Source of the DNA: Phlegmacium glaucopus
Lineage: Eukaryota; Basidiomycota; Agaricomycetes; Agaricales; Cortinariaceae
Reading direction: 5' to 3'
Assembly (NCBI GenBank): GCA_015039465.1
Contig: MU130360.1
Coordinates: 307,177-352,822 of the forward strand
DNA length: 45,646 bases
Notes under the pieces: generated by a model
The model's database searches: none
The model's input: the letters and a program-made list of their open reading frames with translations, nothing else
What the model was told of the DNA's origin: nothing
In this document: positions 1 through 9,011 of the stretch, piece after piece
Numbering within the stretch: the stretch's first letter is position 1
Layout: each line of letters starts with the position of its first letter
Program-made: the position numbers and the translations under genes

Positions 1-1392
1 GCATGAAAAGTTGGTGAGCCGAGAACAACAGTGAAAGCACCCGGGGTTATAGGTTGTAGTAGTCTTTAAGACCTAGTTTACCATATCCCTCCAGCAGGAC
101 AACATTGTAACGGTATGACAGACGGTCGCTGGCCTGCTACTAGCCGTACAGTTGTCAGACGGGTTAGCGTAAACGTTACGGCTGTATACTATCCTATTTA
201 TCGACAGTTAAACAGTCCTCACCGTGATCTTGTTAGTGTCCCACGCATGGTCAAGGGCAACTTCCTCAAAGACCCAGGTGCTAACGGCTAGTTCTAACCG
301 GAATGACTAGAGCAAGTTTTACGTGGTCTTGGCTCTAAGTCGTATCATTTCCTAGAGGACGTGCAAACTTACCTCCAACACTAGACTTGGTACGACATTT
401 AACTTACCCAACTCTGCAACCTAACATACCCAGCCGTAACACCTACCACTTCTCATTAGTTAGAAGTAAGGTGTAACCCGTTTTTAAATGTTACCACTAA
501 ACATTCGTAATAACTCATTCGATTTAGAGGCTAACCGAGATTGCCGGTCAACGACGGTGTAACGGACAAACGCAAACCGTATACGCCACTGGGGCCCCCA
601 TGACGTGCTTACGTATGGGGTGAAAACTACTAACATCCGTTTTTTACGGTGTCAGGTGACGTAGAGTATAGATCAATTACATTGGAGGAGGACGGTAGAG
701 TACTCAACCCGAGCTCGTGCTTCGGTTACCTGAGCAACTTGATAACTTTTCAATTATTGCTAGTTCATATTATACTGTTACTGAACGTAAGGTTCTGTGA
801 CAGTAGCCGTGGCCGTCAGTTCAGTCGTCGATTCGGATCCGCTACTGGAGGACGACAAACGGTTTAGGTCCTCTCAAAATCAACACACCTAGGACCAAGT
901 AACCCTAACTATTAACGGCACGACCGGAAGTGTAGTAGTCCGGCCTCGTCAGAGTCGGCCCGGACTCAGTGGCCGAGCCGTGGATCCCGGTTCTGTACAC
1001 GGGTCGTAGCCCTTATGTGAGCCGTCATATCCCGTTAGACGTATAAATCAAAGAATTGACGACGGCACCTAGCACAGCATTGTGGAAATGTACCGTTTTA
1101 CGCTTACTGTACTCTTTTGACCTTCGAAAAGAGTCGTTACTCCAAAGCTTAAACCAAGTTCACCACAAGTCGTTGACGTTACGTTACCCTTGTGAGTTCA
1201 AGTGCTATGTGACGCGATCACAACGGTAACCTGCCATCACACTCATGAACTAGGAGTTAACCTAATCCCGGCTATCCACTGGTCACCTACAGTCTACCAC
1301 GGTCACGACTACGGCCAGGTCCGGCAACTCGTCGTAGTAGTGACCGTCCGTGACCAAGTAACTACTAAAGTAGGGTTTACAGGGTGTTCAGT
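1..1392. other. Mirror-reversed (not complemented) block 1 containing KDZ transposon sequence
   Basis: Read backwards, this block matches forward sequence: its first bases GCATGAAAAGTTGG are the string reversal of GGTTGAAAAGTACG at 6264-6277. Positions 1-1076 mirror 6277-5190, with a 12-bp difference from two fewer GCCGGT hexamers. Positions 1077-1392 match 3133-3448 in the same mirrored sense. Flipped, the block encodes a KDZ transposase C-terminal part (for example IRISPRKG, then LSWIWQ, then VHWLRARAQ) and the 5' part of its companion gene, and runs straight into the forward sequence at 1393 (EKYDR-AWWNG). The complement strand does not give this match. Open frames seen on the deposited strand here are meaningless. 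I infer an assembly error at a contig edge. Confidence 0.93.
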
Positions 1393-2085
1393 ATCGTGCT
1401 TGGTGGAATGGCAGGAAGCCAAGAAGTCTTGCCATTGCCAAAATTCTGGATCATTCATGCCTTCCGAAATGCCTCCACATGCATAAAATACAACTGGCGT
1501 CTACTTGCCGGGGTGAAATTGTGGATTATCCCCAGGTTCCAGTGAAGCCGACTATGCTGGCTGCATCGGCGGGTGCCAGTACTGATGCCAGTGCCGGTCA
1601 ATGTCAGCAATGTGTCCTGTACCACGATATTCTTGGGGATACCCTCCGGGACTTCCTCGATGTCCACTGGTTTTCCAATACCATGTCAACCGCCTCCAAA
1701 AATCAGTGGCACCTGGATATGCGCCGGGCATCGACCTTCAACTTACTGCACGAGGCGGCTGTGATCAAGGAATCATCAACGCCGGCCTCAGATGAACTGG
1801 CACAGCAGGTCCGTGGGATCAACACTTCCACCTCGGCTTCACTACAACAGGCCTCTATTGCAGAAGTGGCAGAACAAGAGCTTCATCGACTAAGGGCATT
1901 GCCTCCGACCTCACACAAGTGGACCTGGGGTGAGAGTCTCACGGACGCCGAAGTCGTGGCCCTGCGCCGGTCGGGGACACGGCCAGCACAGGCATCCCAT
2001 TCTGGGTACAACATATCATTGAGAGAGGGGAGACTTACTGGGGAGGTATCCTCCCCTTCACTTCCAACCTCTCATGGCCGATATG
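1393..2085 (+). pseudogene. KDZ companion gene fragment, copy 1 (3' truncated)
   Basis: This is about 97% identical by eye to 6278-6970, the second gene of the better preserved KDZ copy, and contains the CQQCVLYH motif and the conserved SHKWTWGESLTDAEV segment. Its 5' part lies in the mirrored block 1-1392, so the frame continues only if that block is flipped. At 2085 homology stops at GATATG and a different element begins (CTTTACACTCCCCCA terminus), which removes the acidic DWSSASE-repeat C-terminus. The biochemical role of the companion protein is unknown to me; I assign it by position next to a KDZ transposase and by the repeated copies in this window. Confidence 0.75.
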
Positions 2086-2345
2086 GAGGTCTTTACACTC
2101 CCCCACATTTTCCGGCTGGACTGTCACCGGACACTGTCCGGAAAATACTAATTTTGGTTGTTACAAATAGATATATTATTCCGGGGACTGTCCGATGCCA
2201 TTTCCGGTGTTTGTCCGGTCGGACAATTAGTCCACTGGACAGTACCAATGGACTTTCCGGTGGACAATCACCGGAAATGGGCCAGTGAAGTCCAATGGAC
2301 AGTCAGCGGACAGCACCGGACAGCCGCCGGACAGCAGCTATTAAT
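2086..2345 (+). mobile_element. Left end of TIR element with TGTCCGG subterminal repeats
   Basis: The end starts with GAGGTCTTTACACTCCCCCA (2086-2105), which recurs at 31226 and, slightly changed, at 34143. It is followed by about 240 bp dense in TGTCCGG/CCGGACA repeats on both strands, ending near 2340. The insertion interrupts the KDZ companion gene copy 1. The clustered short repeats look like subterminal transposase-binding arrays; that function is inferred. Confidence 0.6.
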
Positions 2346-2800
2346 AAACATTACAAAGTGTGGCTTGTTTGGCAGTGATGTGCTCATGACATGAGTCATG
2401 TATTTTGTTCGGGACGCGAGGTAATCACGTGACTCAAGGTGGGTGATTATGTGACTGTAAGTGACGACCAGAGCTCACCTCTGTTTTCTCTCACACCACC
2501 ACCTCACCTCAAGGCTGCGACGAACAACGACGACTACGGATGGTGCTGCGCGCCATCCATAGTCGTCAAAAGGTACGTAAATATGTTATGTTACAATACA
2601 ATACACTAATTACCACACATACCCCACAGGACAGACGTGCGACGTGGCAACGTCACCGTCCCCCCACATCAAAATGCCAGCAACGACGACCACAGATCAC
2701 CATCTGTGGTCGTCAAAGAGGTATGTACCTCTTTTCTCACCCGTTTCCGAGTGCTAACCACCCCACATACCCTAGGTCATATATTTTCACCCCCACCATC
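2346..2800 (+). mobile_element. Interior of the same TIR element
   Basis: This is non-coding. The stretch TTTTGTTC..GAC.CGCGAGGTA..TCACGTGAC at about 2404-2433 is also present at about 34567-34598 inside the 34.1-35.96 kb element, so both belong to one family despite different subterminal repeats. Downstream comes CACC/ACGACG-rich DNA, as in the other member. No protein-coding gene is recognisable; short open frames are low-complexity. Confidence 0.5.
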
Positions 2801-3106
2801 CGTTTTCAGTCAACGCCGGCCGTTTTCAGCGAACGCCCCCATTTCCATCCAACACCACCTGTTTTCAGTCGGTACCGCCCTTCTTCAACCAACACCACCC
2901 GTTTTCAGCCAACACCACCCATTTTCAGCCAACACCAGCCGTTTTCAGCCAACACCCCCCATTTCCATCCAACACCACCTGTTTTCAGTCGGTACCGCCC
3001 TTCTTCAACCAACACCACCCGTTTTCAGCCAACACTGCCCGTTTTCAGCCAACGCCAGCCATTTTCAGGGAACACCCCCCCTTTCCATCCAACGCCACCC
3101 GTTTTC
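2801..3106 (+). repeat. 20-bp tandem repeat array (about 15 units)
   Basis: Fifteen consecutive units of exactly 20 bp resemble GTTTTCAGCCAACACCACCC. A higher-order period of 120 bp is visible: the trio of units at 2841-2900 recurs at 2961-3020. The array runs into a homopolymer of 26 A (3107-3132) that abuts mirrored block 2. Two open frames cross it only because the repeat lacks stops. Confidence 0.95.
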
Positions 3107-3132
3107 AAAAAAAAAAAAAAAAAAAAAAAAAA
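3107..3132 (+). repeat. Poly-A tract of 26 bases at the mirror junction
   Basis: An uninterrupted A run follows the last 20-bp unit and ends exactly where the mirror-reversed block begins. A homopolymer at this spot fits a gap-closing or low-quality join. It could also be a genuine repeat expansion or a retroposed tail. Confidence 0.85.
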
Positions 3133-3287
3133 GCATTGTGGAAATGCACCGCTTTACGCTTACTGTACTCTTTTGACCTTCGAAAAGAGTCGTTACTCCA
3201 AAGTTTAAACCAAGTTCACCACAAGTCGTTGACGTTACGCTACCCTTGTGAGTTCAAGTGCTATGTGACGCGATCACAACGGTAACC

Positions 3288-3465
3288 TGCCATCACACTC
3301 ATGAACTAGGAGTTAACCTAATCCCGGCTATCCACTGGCCACCTACAGTCTACCACGGTCACGGCTACGGCCAGGTCCGGCAACTCGTCGTAGTAGTGAC
3401 CGTCCGTGACCAAGTAACTACTAAAGTAGGGTTTACAGGGTGTTCAGTCACAGTTACTGAACAAC
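3288..3465. repeat. 178-bp direct repeat, copy 1 (in mirrored block)
   Basis: Nearly identical in sequence and equal in length to 4591-4768; two substitutions were noticed. Both copies begin TGCCATCACACTC and end CTGAACAAC. They flank the 3466-4590 insertion and encode the same flipped KDZ segment (DTDLWDIWDE). This is either a duplication made with the insertion or two alleles merged during assembly. Confidence 0.85.
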
Positions 3466-4590
3466 TGATGTGAACAACTAATTTGACCTTTAACGTTTCA
3501 GAACTTACAATTGAGTCGTCTATTGATACTAGACCTAACTAGATAAATAGTATGACATTTTATTGTGATGTTTTTCAAGTCTGATATTGGTATGTTTTTA
3601 GGTATTACCAGTTTACTTGTTGAACGTTAGATTTCATTGATAGTTCAGATGTTGACACTTCTTTAAACAGTATGTTCAGGATCCCGCTATAGTCATTTGT
3701 AGTTATTTCAAGGACTTTGTCACTTTGTGAAACACTGTGAACAGTGTAGTACACTGTAAACAGTGTAATACTGCAGTACTCTGTATACTATAGTATCTTG
3801 TTCCGTACTATAGTATCTTTTCCGTACTGTAGTTTTTGTTGGTTCCGTACTGTAGTTTTTGTTCCGTACTATAGTATTGTATCTGTACTGTAGTGTCTGA
3901 GAATGGATTAAAACAAAGAGTAAATACATATATTCATTGATCTTTCGTGGTCATTGCAATCACTTAAACGTGAGTAAGAAAGAAAGGGTTCAAAGTGTTT
4001 GTCACTTAACCGTGTTCAATCTTTCTTGAATGTTCACCTGAACAGGATGAAGTGAGTCAAGTTTCTTATAATTTAGGATTTCCCTGAACAGAAACCTCAA
4101 CCTTATAATTTCGGAAACAGTCTCGGACTCCTTTTTAGTAACATGATATTTCGACAAAGTATCAGACGGACACCCTGAAATTTAGTAAACAAAAACCTTG
4201 ACAAGTATCTTATAATTTAGGATTTCCCTGAACAGATACAAGTAGGTTTAACCTAATAGTATATTTGTTTCTTATAACTTGGGGTTTTTCCCTTATTAGA
4301 AACAGATAGTTTAGTGTTAAAGTATATCAGACTCTTTACTACCTGAAATTTGTGACCAGTTTAATCCTTTCTTCTCTCTTTTCTCTTTTCTGTTCAACAC
4401 TTTCTATCAGATTTTTCCTAACCTGAAATTTGGACATAAACCTTCAAGATAAGTTCTCATATGACCAATATGAAAGTTCCTTTGGGGTTGAACGGGTTAT
4501 GTCTTTAAACAATAACCAACGACCGACAACCTAAACAAAACTTGTAAAGGAATTTGTCATTAGAATCTTTATGTTTAATTTTGGTATAGT
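3466..4590. mobile_element. Mirrored copy of the 942-bp non-coding inverted-repeat element (copy C)
   Basis: Read backwards, this 1125-bp stretch starts ACCGTTGATATGG, close to the terminus ACCGGTGATACGG of copy B (reverse complement at about 11444). It later contains CAGTATGATAAATAGAT, found forward at about 11228-11244, and a TTTAATCAAC segment as at 11304. It interrupts the flipped KDZ transposase frame and is flanked by the 178-bp repeats. No protein is encoded in any orientation I read. Confidence 0.6.
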
Positions 4591-4768
4591 TGCCATCACA
4601 CTCATGAACTAGGAGTTAACCTAATCCCGGCTATCCACTGGTCACCTACAGTCTACCACGGTCACGGCTACGGCCAGGTCCGGCAACTCGTCGTAGTAGT
4701 GACCGTCCGTGACCAAGTAACTGCTAAAGTAGGGTTTACAGGGTGTTCAGTCACAGTTACTGAACAAC
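4591..4768. repeat. 178-bp direct repeat, copy 2 (in mirrored block)
   Basis: Partner of 3288-3465. In the flipped sense it is the upstream copy and is continuous with further transposase coding from 4769 to about 5170. Confidence 0.85.
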
Positions 4769-5189
4769 CGGTAATTAAAGATACTGAAGACGGTGAACGA
4801 CGCGAACGAACTCGACTTCGTACTCCCGTCAATCAGGGAGGGCTAGGAAAAGCTACCAGACGGCCAGGCATGAAGGCCACCGAGCCGGGTTAACAACCTG
4901 GAAACGAACCTAAACCTCGGACTGTCAACAAGTAGCTTTACGAGTACAATTACCCTCTTCTTAACGAGTGACAAAGAGGAGCTGTCGGTCTCTATTGAGG
5001 TAGGTCATTGGGTCTCCAGGCGGCCACTACGGCCGGCCGTCGTACGGCTTACGGCCACGTACGCACAAGTTGAAGCGTGGCATATACAGGTAACGACATT
5101 ACAGGTCCCCCGCAAAGAGGAGGCGAGAGAGTTATAGTGAGGAGGTAAAGAGGTGACGACAGACAGGGCGGAGTTGACAATCTAAAACC

Positions 5190-5791
5190 ACACGATCCAG
5201 GGCAGCAGTTAAGAAACTAAATATGCAGATTGCCCTACACTGCCGAGTGTATTCCCGATGCCGGGCACGTGTCTTGGCCCTAGGTGCCGAGCCGGCGACT
5301 CAGGCCCGGCTGAGACTGCTCCGGCCTGACGATGTGAAGGCCAGCACGGCAATTATCAATCCCAATGAACCAGGATCCACACAACTAAAACTCTCCTGGA
5401 TTTGGCAAACAGCAGGAGGTCATCGCCTAGGCTTAGCTGCCAACTTGACTGCCGGTGCCGGTGCCGGTGCCGATGACAGTGTCTTGGAATGCAAGTCATT
5501 GTCATATAATACTTGATCGTTATTAACTTTTCAATAGTTCAACAAGTCCATTGGCTTCGTGCTCGAGCCCAACTCATGAGATGGCAGGAGGAGGTTACAT
5601 TAACTAGATATGAGATGCAGTGGACTGTGGCATTTTTTGCCTACAATCATCAAAAGTGGGGTATGCATTCGTGCAGTACCCCCGGGGTCACCGCATATGC
5701 CAAACGCAAACAGGCAATGTGGCAGCAACTGGCCGTTAGAGCCGATCGGAGATTTAGCTTACTCAATAATGCTTACAAATCACCGTTGTAA
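5190..5791 (+). pseudogene. KDZ-class transposase, C-terminal part, copy 2
   Basis: The forward strand encodes AAVKKLNMQIALHCRVYSRCRARV, then LLRPDDVKAS, NPNEPGS and KLSWIWQTAGG, and after a frame change near 5470-5535 VHWLRARAQ, RWQEEVTLTRYEMQWTVAFF and the C-terminus ending at 5791. This series is the typical tail of the Kyakuja-Dileera-Zisupton (KDZ) transposases that are abundant in mushroom-forming fungi. The frame change may be an intron ending TTCAATAG near 5535, or decay. The rest of the gene lies upstream in mirrored block 2, where a TGA, an inserted element and a frame break are seen, so this copy is probably dead even after flipping. A run of GCCGGT hexamers at about 5453-5470 encodes the AGAGAGA stretch. 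Confidence 0.85.
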
Positions 5792-5839
5792 ATTTTTGCC
5801 CAATGTGGAATGAAGATTGATTACTCTTCACCATCCACA

Positions 5840-7563
5840 ATGCCGACCCATACAATCCGACGTCTCAACCCATTCAATTTACAGCATGGTTCAGATCACA
5901 ACCTCCATTCAAACGTGCAGGAGATCCTTTACTATGCTGAATCTCGGTTCTGGTGCATTTTGAATGAGATCAGTAAGGCCAATCTTGACCGGCAATCGTG
6001 GACCCAGAAACTCCTTCAACGGGAACTGGTACGCACCCTGTGATTGTTCTAGTGCCACTCCTGACAAATTGACAGCTATTTATCCTATCATATGTCGGCA
6101 TTTCAAATGCGATTGGGCAGACTGTTGATGTGCCGATCATCGTCCGGTCGCTGGCAGACAGTATGGCAATGTTACAACAGGACGACCTCCCTATACCATT
6201 TGATCCAGAATTTCTGATGACGTTGGATATTGGGGCCCACGAAAGTGACAACAAGAGCCGAGTGGTTGAAAAGTACGATCGTGCTTGGTGGAATGGCAGG
6301 AAGCCAAGAAGTCTTGCCATTGCCGAAATTCTGGATCATTCATGCCTTCCAAAATGCCTCCACATGCATAAAATACAACTGGCGTCTACTTGCCGGGGTG
6401 AAATTGTGGATTGTCCCCAGGTTCCAGCGAAGCCGACTATGCCGGCCACATCAGCGGGTGCCGGTACTGATGCCAGTGCCGGTCAATGTCAGCAATGTGT
6501 CCTCTACCACAATATTCTTGGGGATACCCTCCGGGACTTCCTCGATGTCCACCGGTTTTCCAATACCATGTCAACCGCCTCCAAAAATCAGTGGCACCTG
6601 GATATGCGCCGGGCATCGACCTTCAACTTACTGCACGAGGCGGCTGTGATCAAGGAATCATCAACGCCGGCCTCAGATAAACTGGCACAGCAGGTCCATG
6701 GGATCAACACTTCCACCTCGGCTTCACTACAACAGGCCTCTATCGCAGAAGTGGCAGAACAAGAGCTTCATCAACTAAGGGCATTGCCTCCAACCTCACA
6801 CAAGTGGACCTGGGGTGAGAGTCTCACGGACGCCGAAGTCGTGGCCCTGCGCCGGTCGGGGACACGGCCAGCACAGGCATCCCATTCTGGGTACGACATA
6901 TCATTGAGAGAGGGGAGACTTACTGGGGAGGTATCCTCCCCTTCACTTCCAACCTCTCATGGCCGATATGACAAGGTGCCGGTGGAGGTATCCCTGCCGG
7001 TTCCACTTCGGCATTCAACAGACCCACCATATTTGGCAAGGTATGGTCACCTTGTCTATGACCCTCTCCCGAGCCCAAGCTCTGGCATGCAACTACCTCC
7101 AGCCGAACGAACTGGAGCTCAGCTGGCAGAACTCTCACCAGGTCTGCCGGGGTCACCAGCCGGCTGTGACTATCTCGTGGCTGATGATTGGTCGTCGGCC
7201 AGTGATGAGCTTCACACCGCACCGGCTGTTGCTGTCTCTGCTGACCTTGTTGCAGATAATTGGTCATCGGCCAGTGAAGATGAGCATGCCCCGGTCAACA
7301 TCTCGGCGTCGGCGTCTGGGCGTACCATTGCACATAGGTCTGAAGCCATCAAATATGTGTCACCGGCATCAGCATCGGCACCACATGCCCTCTGGATTTC
7401 AGCCAGTGAGGATGAAGAGGAGGAGGACCCCAGGCCGCATTCAGATCAGCAGGAGGATGACGTGGGGGCCGTTGCGGCACCTGAGGATTGGTCGTCTGCC
7501 AGTGAGCAGGAGACACCGGCGGCAATGTTGGCGGAAGATTGGTCATCAGAGAGTGAGCACTGA
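5840..7563 (+). CDS. KDZ companion protein with DWSSASE repeats, copy 2
   Basis: The start at ATG 5840 (alternative in-frame ATG 5810) follows the transposase stop by 48 bp. Exon 1 is 5840-6028, a 47-bp GT-AG intron is 6029-6075, and exon 2 is 6076-7563, giving about 558 residues; the minus-strand homologue has an intron of the same length at the same place. The N-terminal region has LYYAESRFW and ILSYVGISNAIGQ, the middle a CQQC pair and SHKWTWGESLTDAEV, and the C-terminal third repeats an acidic DDWSSASDE/DNWSSASEDE/EDWSSASEQE motif four to five times. Composition is Ala/Ser/Pro-rich with GCCGGT-type codon runs. I do not recognise an enzymatic fold. Linkage to transposase in three copies suggests a transposition or nucleoprotein accessory role (inference). 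The gene may continue by splicing into 7572-7880. Confidence 0.65.
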
Positions 7564-7571
7564 GTCACATC

Positions 7572-7880
7572 TTGACCAGCCCGGCTGAGACATTGTCATC
7601 AGGCAGTGGGTCAGGCCCGGTCGATGCCGGTAGCCGGTCCAGCGGCCTCAACCCCAACTCCCAGTTTGCTATTTCACCGTCCCGCATCACCCTAGATCCC
7701 TCTCATACTTGCCTCGACGACCTCGTCGTCCTTCCTAATATGTCTCCGGACCCATTAGTATCATCCTTGGTGATCGCAGGGATGCCTGTTCGTAGATATG
7801 GTCCAGAACATTTTGCCCACCTTCAAGATAACATGTTTGAGGAGGAACAATCTGAAGAGGAAGAGGAGGATTCAGGTTGA
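7572..7880 (+). CDS. Possible terminal exon of the KDZ companion gene
   Basis: An open frame of about 100 codons ends with RYGPEHFAHLQDNMFEEE followed by a glutamate-rich tail and TGA. It lies 9 bp after the companion gene stop in another frame. The acidic composition and Ser-Gly-rich start match the companion protein, so it is likely a last exon joined by an intron around 7530-7610 whose borders I could not fix. It could equally be a separate small frame. Confidence 0.4.
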   Translation: MTSPAETLSSGSGSGPVDAGSRSSGLNPNSQFAISPSRITLDPSHTCLDDLVVLPNMSPDPLVSSLVIAGMPVRRYGPEHFAHLQDNMFEEEQSEEEEEDSG

Positions 7881-8073
7881 TTTTATTTGTACAAAGTTTT
7901 TGTCTCTCGTAATGCTCTACAGTGCAGTCGAAAATGCTATCTAGTTTGAAAGATTCCAGTCACCTGCGTTTTGTACCGCCACCCTGAGTCGAACCTGGCA
8001 CCGGCAACAGCAGCTGCCTGCGCCCGACTGCCGGTTTCAGATCCACCCCCGGTGTGATTACATCAGCTGGTCA
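7881..8073 (+). other. KDZ copy 2 downstream non-coding sequence
   Basis: AT-rich spacer followed by CCGGC-rich sequence leading into the tandem repeat. Nothing recognisable. Confidence 0.3.
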
Positions 8074-8412
8074 ACCGGCATCTATACCACCGGCACTGAT
8101 AGACCGGCACATATATCGGCTGCAGACACCGGCATGCAGATTGGCATGGGCACACCGGCATACCCATCGGCTGTGTACACCGGCATACACACCGGCATGG
8201 ATACACCGGCATACACCATACACATCGGCTGCATACGCCGGCATACACACCGGCATAGGTACACCGGCATACACCATACACATCGGCTGCATACGCCGGC
8301 ATACACACCGGCATACGTACACCGGCATACACCATACACATCAGCTGCATACGCCGGCATACACATCGGCATGGACACACCGGCACTCATACACCGGTAC
8401 GCGACACACTGG
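8074..8412 (+). repeat. ACCGGCATACAC minisatellite (about 58-bp units)
   Basis: Repeats of ACCGGCATACACC and CGGCTGCATACGCCGGC form units of about 58 bp; the CGGCTGCATACG phrase occurs near 8226, 8284 and (CAGCTG) 8343. Several open frames on both strands are by-products of the repeat. Confidence 0.85.
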
Positions 8413-9011
8413 CGCTGGTGCCCCAGGGTGCACTAGGCACCAGCACTCTTATTCCTGGCATCATGGCCGGCACCTCACATCAGCACCATCAGGGCCCTAC
8501 AATGTTCTCTGGCCTCTACATGTGGGGAATGCCGGTCTTCGGAAATGTGCCTCTCGGAGGTGTCCTGCGATTTGATCAGGCCGGGAAATGTATTTCTATC
8601 ATTAGTTTAGATCACCTTAGCCCCCAAGGTACATATACATGTGCATATACCAGCCCTAGGCCCTTCCTGTGGCCTAGGGATGAGAGCGGAGCCGGCAGCG
8701 GCATACACAGTCGGCATTCTGAAGGCATTCCTTGAGTCCGTGGAGCACGGCACACTGTGTATTTCTATATATGGTAGGCGATATTCCCGGATTCGAGGTG
8801 TTCTGGGAATGCGTACCATACGGCACACTGTGGCCGTTCCGGGAATCGTACCATACGACACACTGTAGTGTCCTTACCTGGCCCCAGGACAGCCTAAGAC
8901 TTTTCATACATAGGTAACTTGCACCCCAGGGCAAGCTCTTGACCTGAGTGCCCTGAGCTGCCTGGGGCACCCCAGGACATTTCAGAGCAGCCTAGGGCAG
9001 AAGTCATTTTT
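8413..9011. other. Unassigned repeat-derived sequence
   Basis: No gene is supported. There are short internal repeats such as CCGGGAATCGTACCATACGACACACTG/GGAATGCGTACCATACGGCACACTG-like pairs (8790-8870) and CCTGGGGCACCCCAGG-like palindromic phrases near 8960. It probably includes the end of the KDZ element, but no terminus was identified. Confidence 0.3.

Larger units (their letters stand above)
3133..5189. other. Mirror-reversed (not complemented) block 2 with KDZ transposase and an inserted element
   Basis: Flipped as a string, 3133-3465 and 4591-5189 encode KDZ transposase (for example WRSDIERAEEKRPLDITAMD, then REGLTALMLQLKQAQ, DTDLWDIWDE, YRELECSHRIAVAEHHLNQ, RKGVTTRS), continuing at the flipped 3133 end directly into the forward frame at 5190 (..STAAVKKLN-MQIAL). 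Flipped, the middle part (3466-4590) resembles the non-coding elements at 9-11.4 kb. Block 1 carries the same sequence in the same mirrored state without that insertion. On the deposited strand or its complement none of this coding is seen. The exact edges are ambiguous by one A at each end. Confidence 0.93.

Noticed and set aside
1..1392. Mirror reversal as a real biological rearrangement
   Set aside because: Parallel-strand reversal has no known mechanism; the exact seamless rejoining on flipping and the start at base 1 favour an assembly fault.
1202..1486. Open frames on the deposited strand in mirrored blocks (also 3258-3473, 4699-4893)
   Set aside because: They are translations of backwards text and share sequence only because the two blocks are homologous.
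2540..3208. Two long overlapping frames rich in FSANTTRFQPTP-like repeats
   Set aside because: They follow from a stop-free 20-bp tandem repeat and run into the artefactual junction.
3720..3930. GTGAACAGTGTAGTACACTG palindromes as a regulatory site
   Set aside because: They lie in mirrored sequence; palindromy survives reversal, so it cannot be interpreted before correction.
8074..8412. CRISPR-like array
   Set aside because: Units vary, no unique spacers, fungal nuclear context; a minisatellite.
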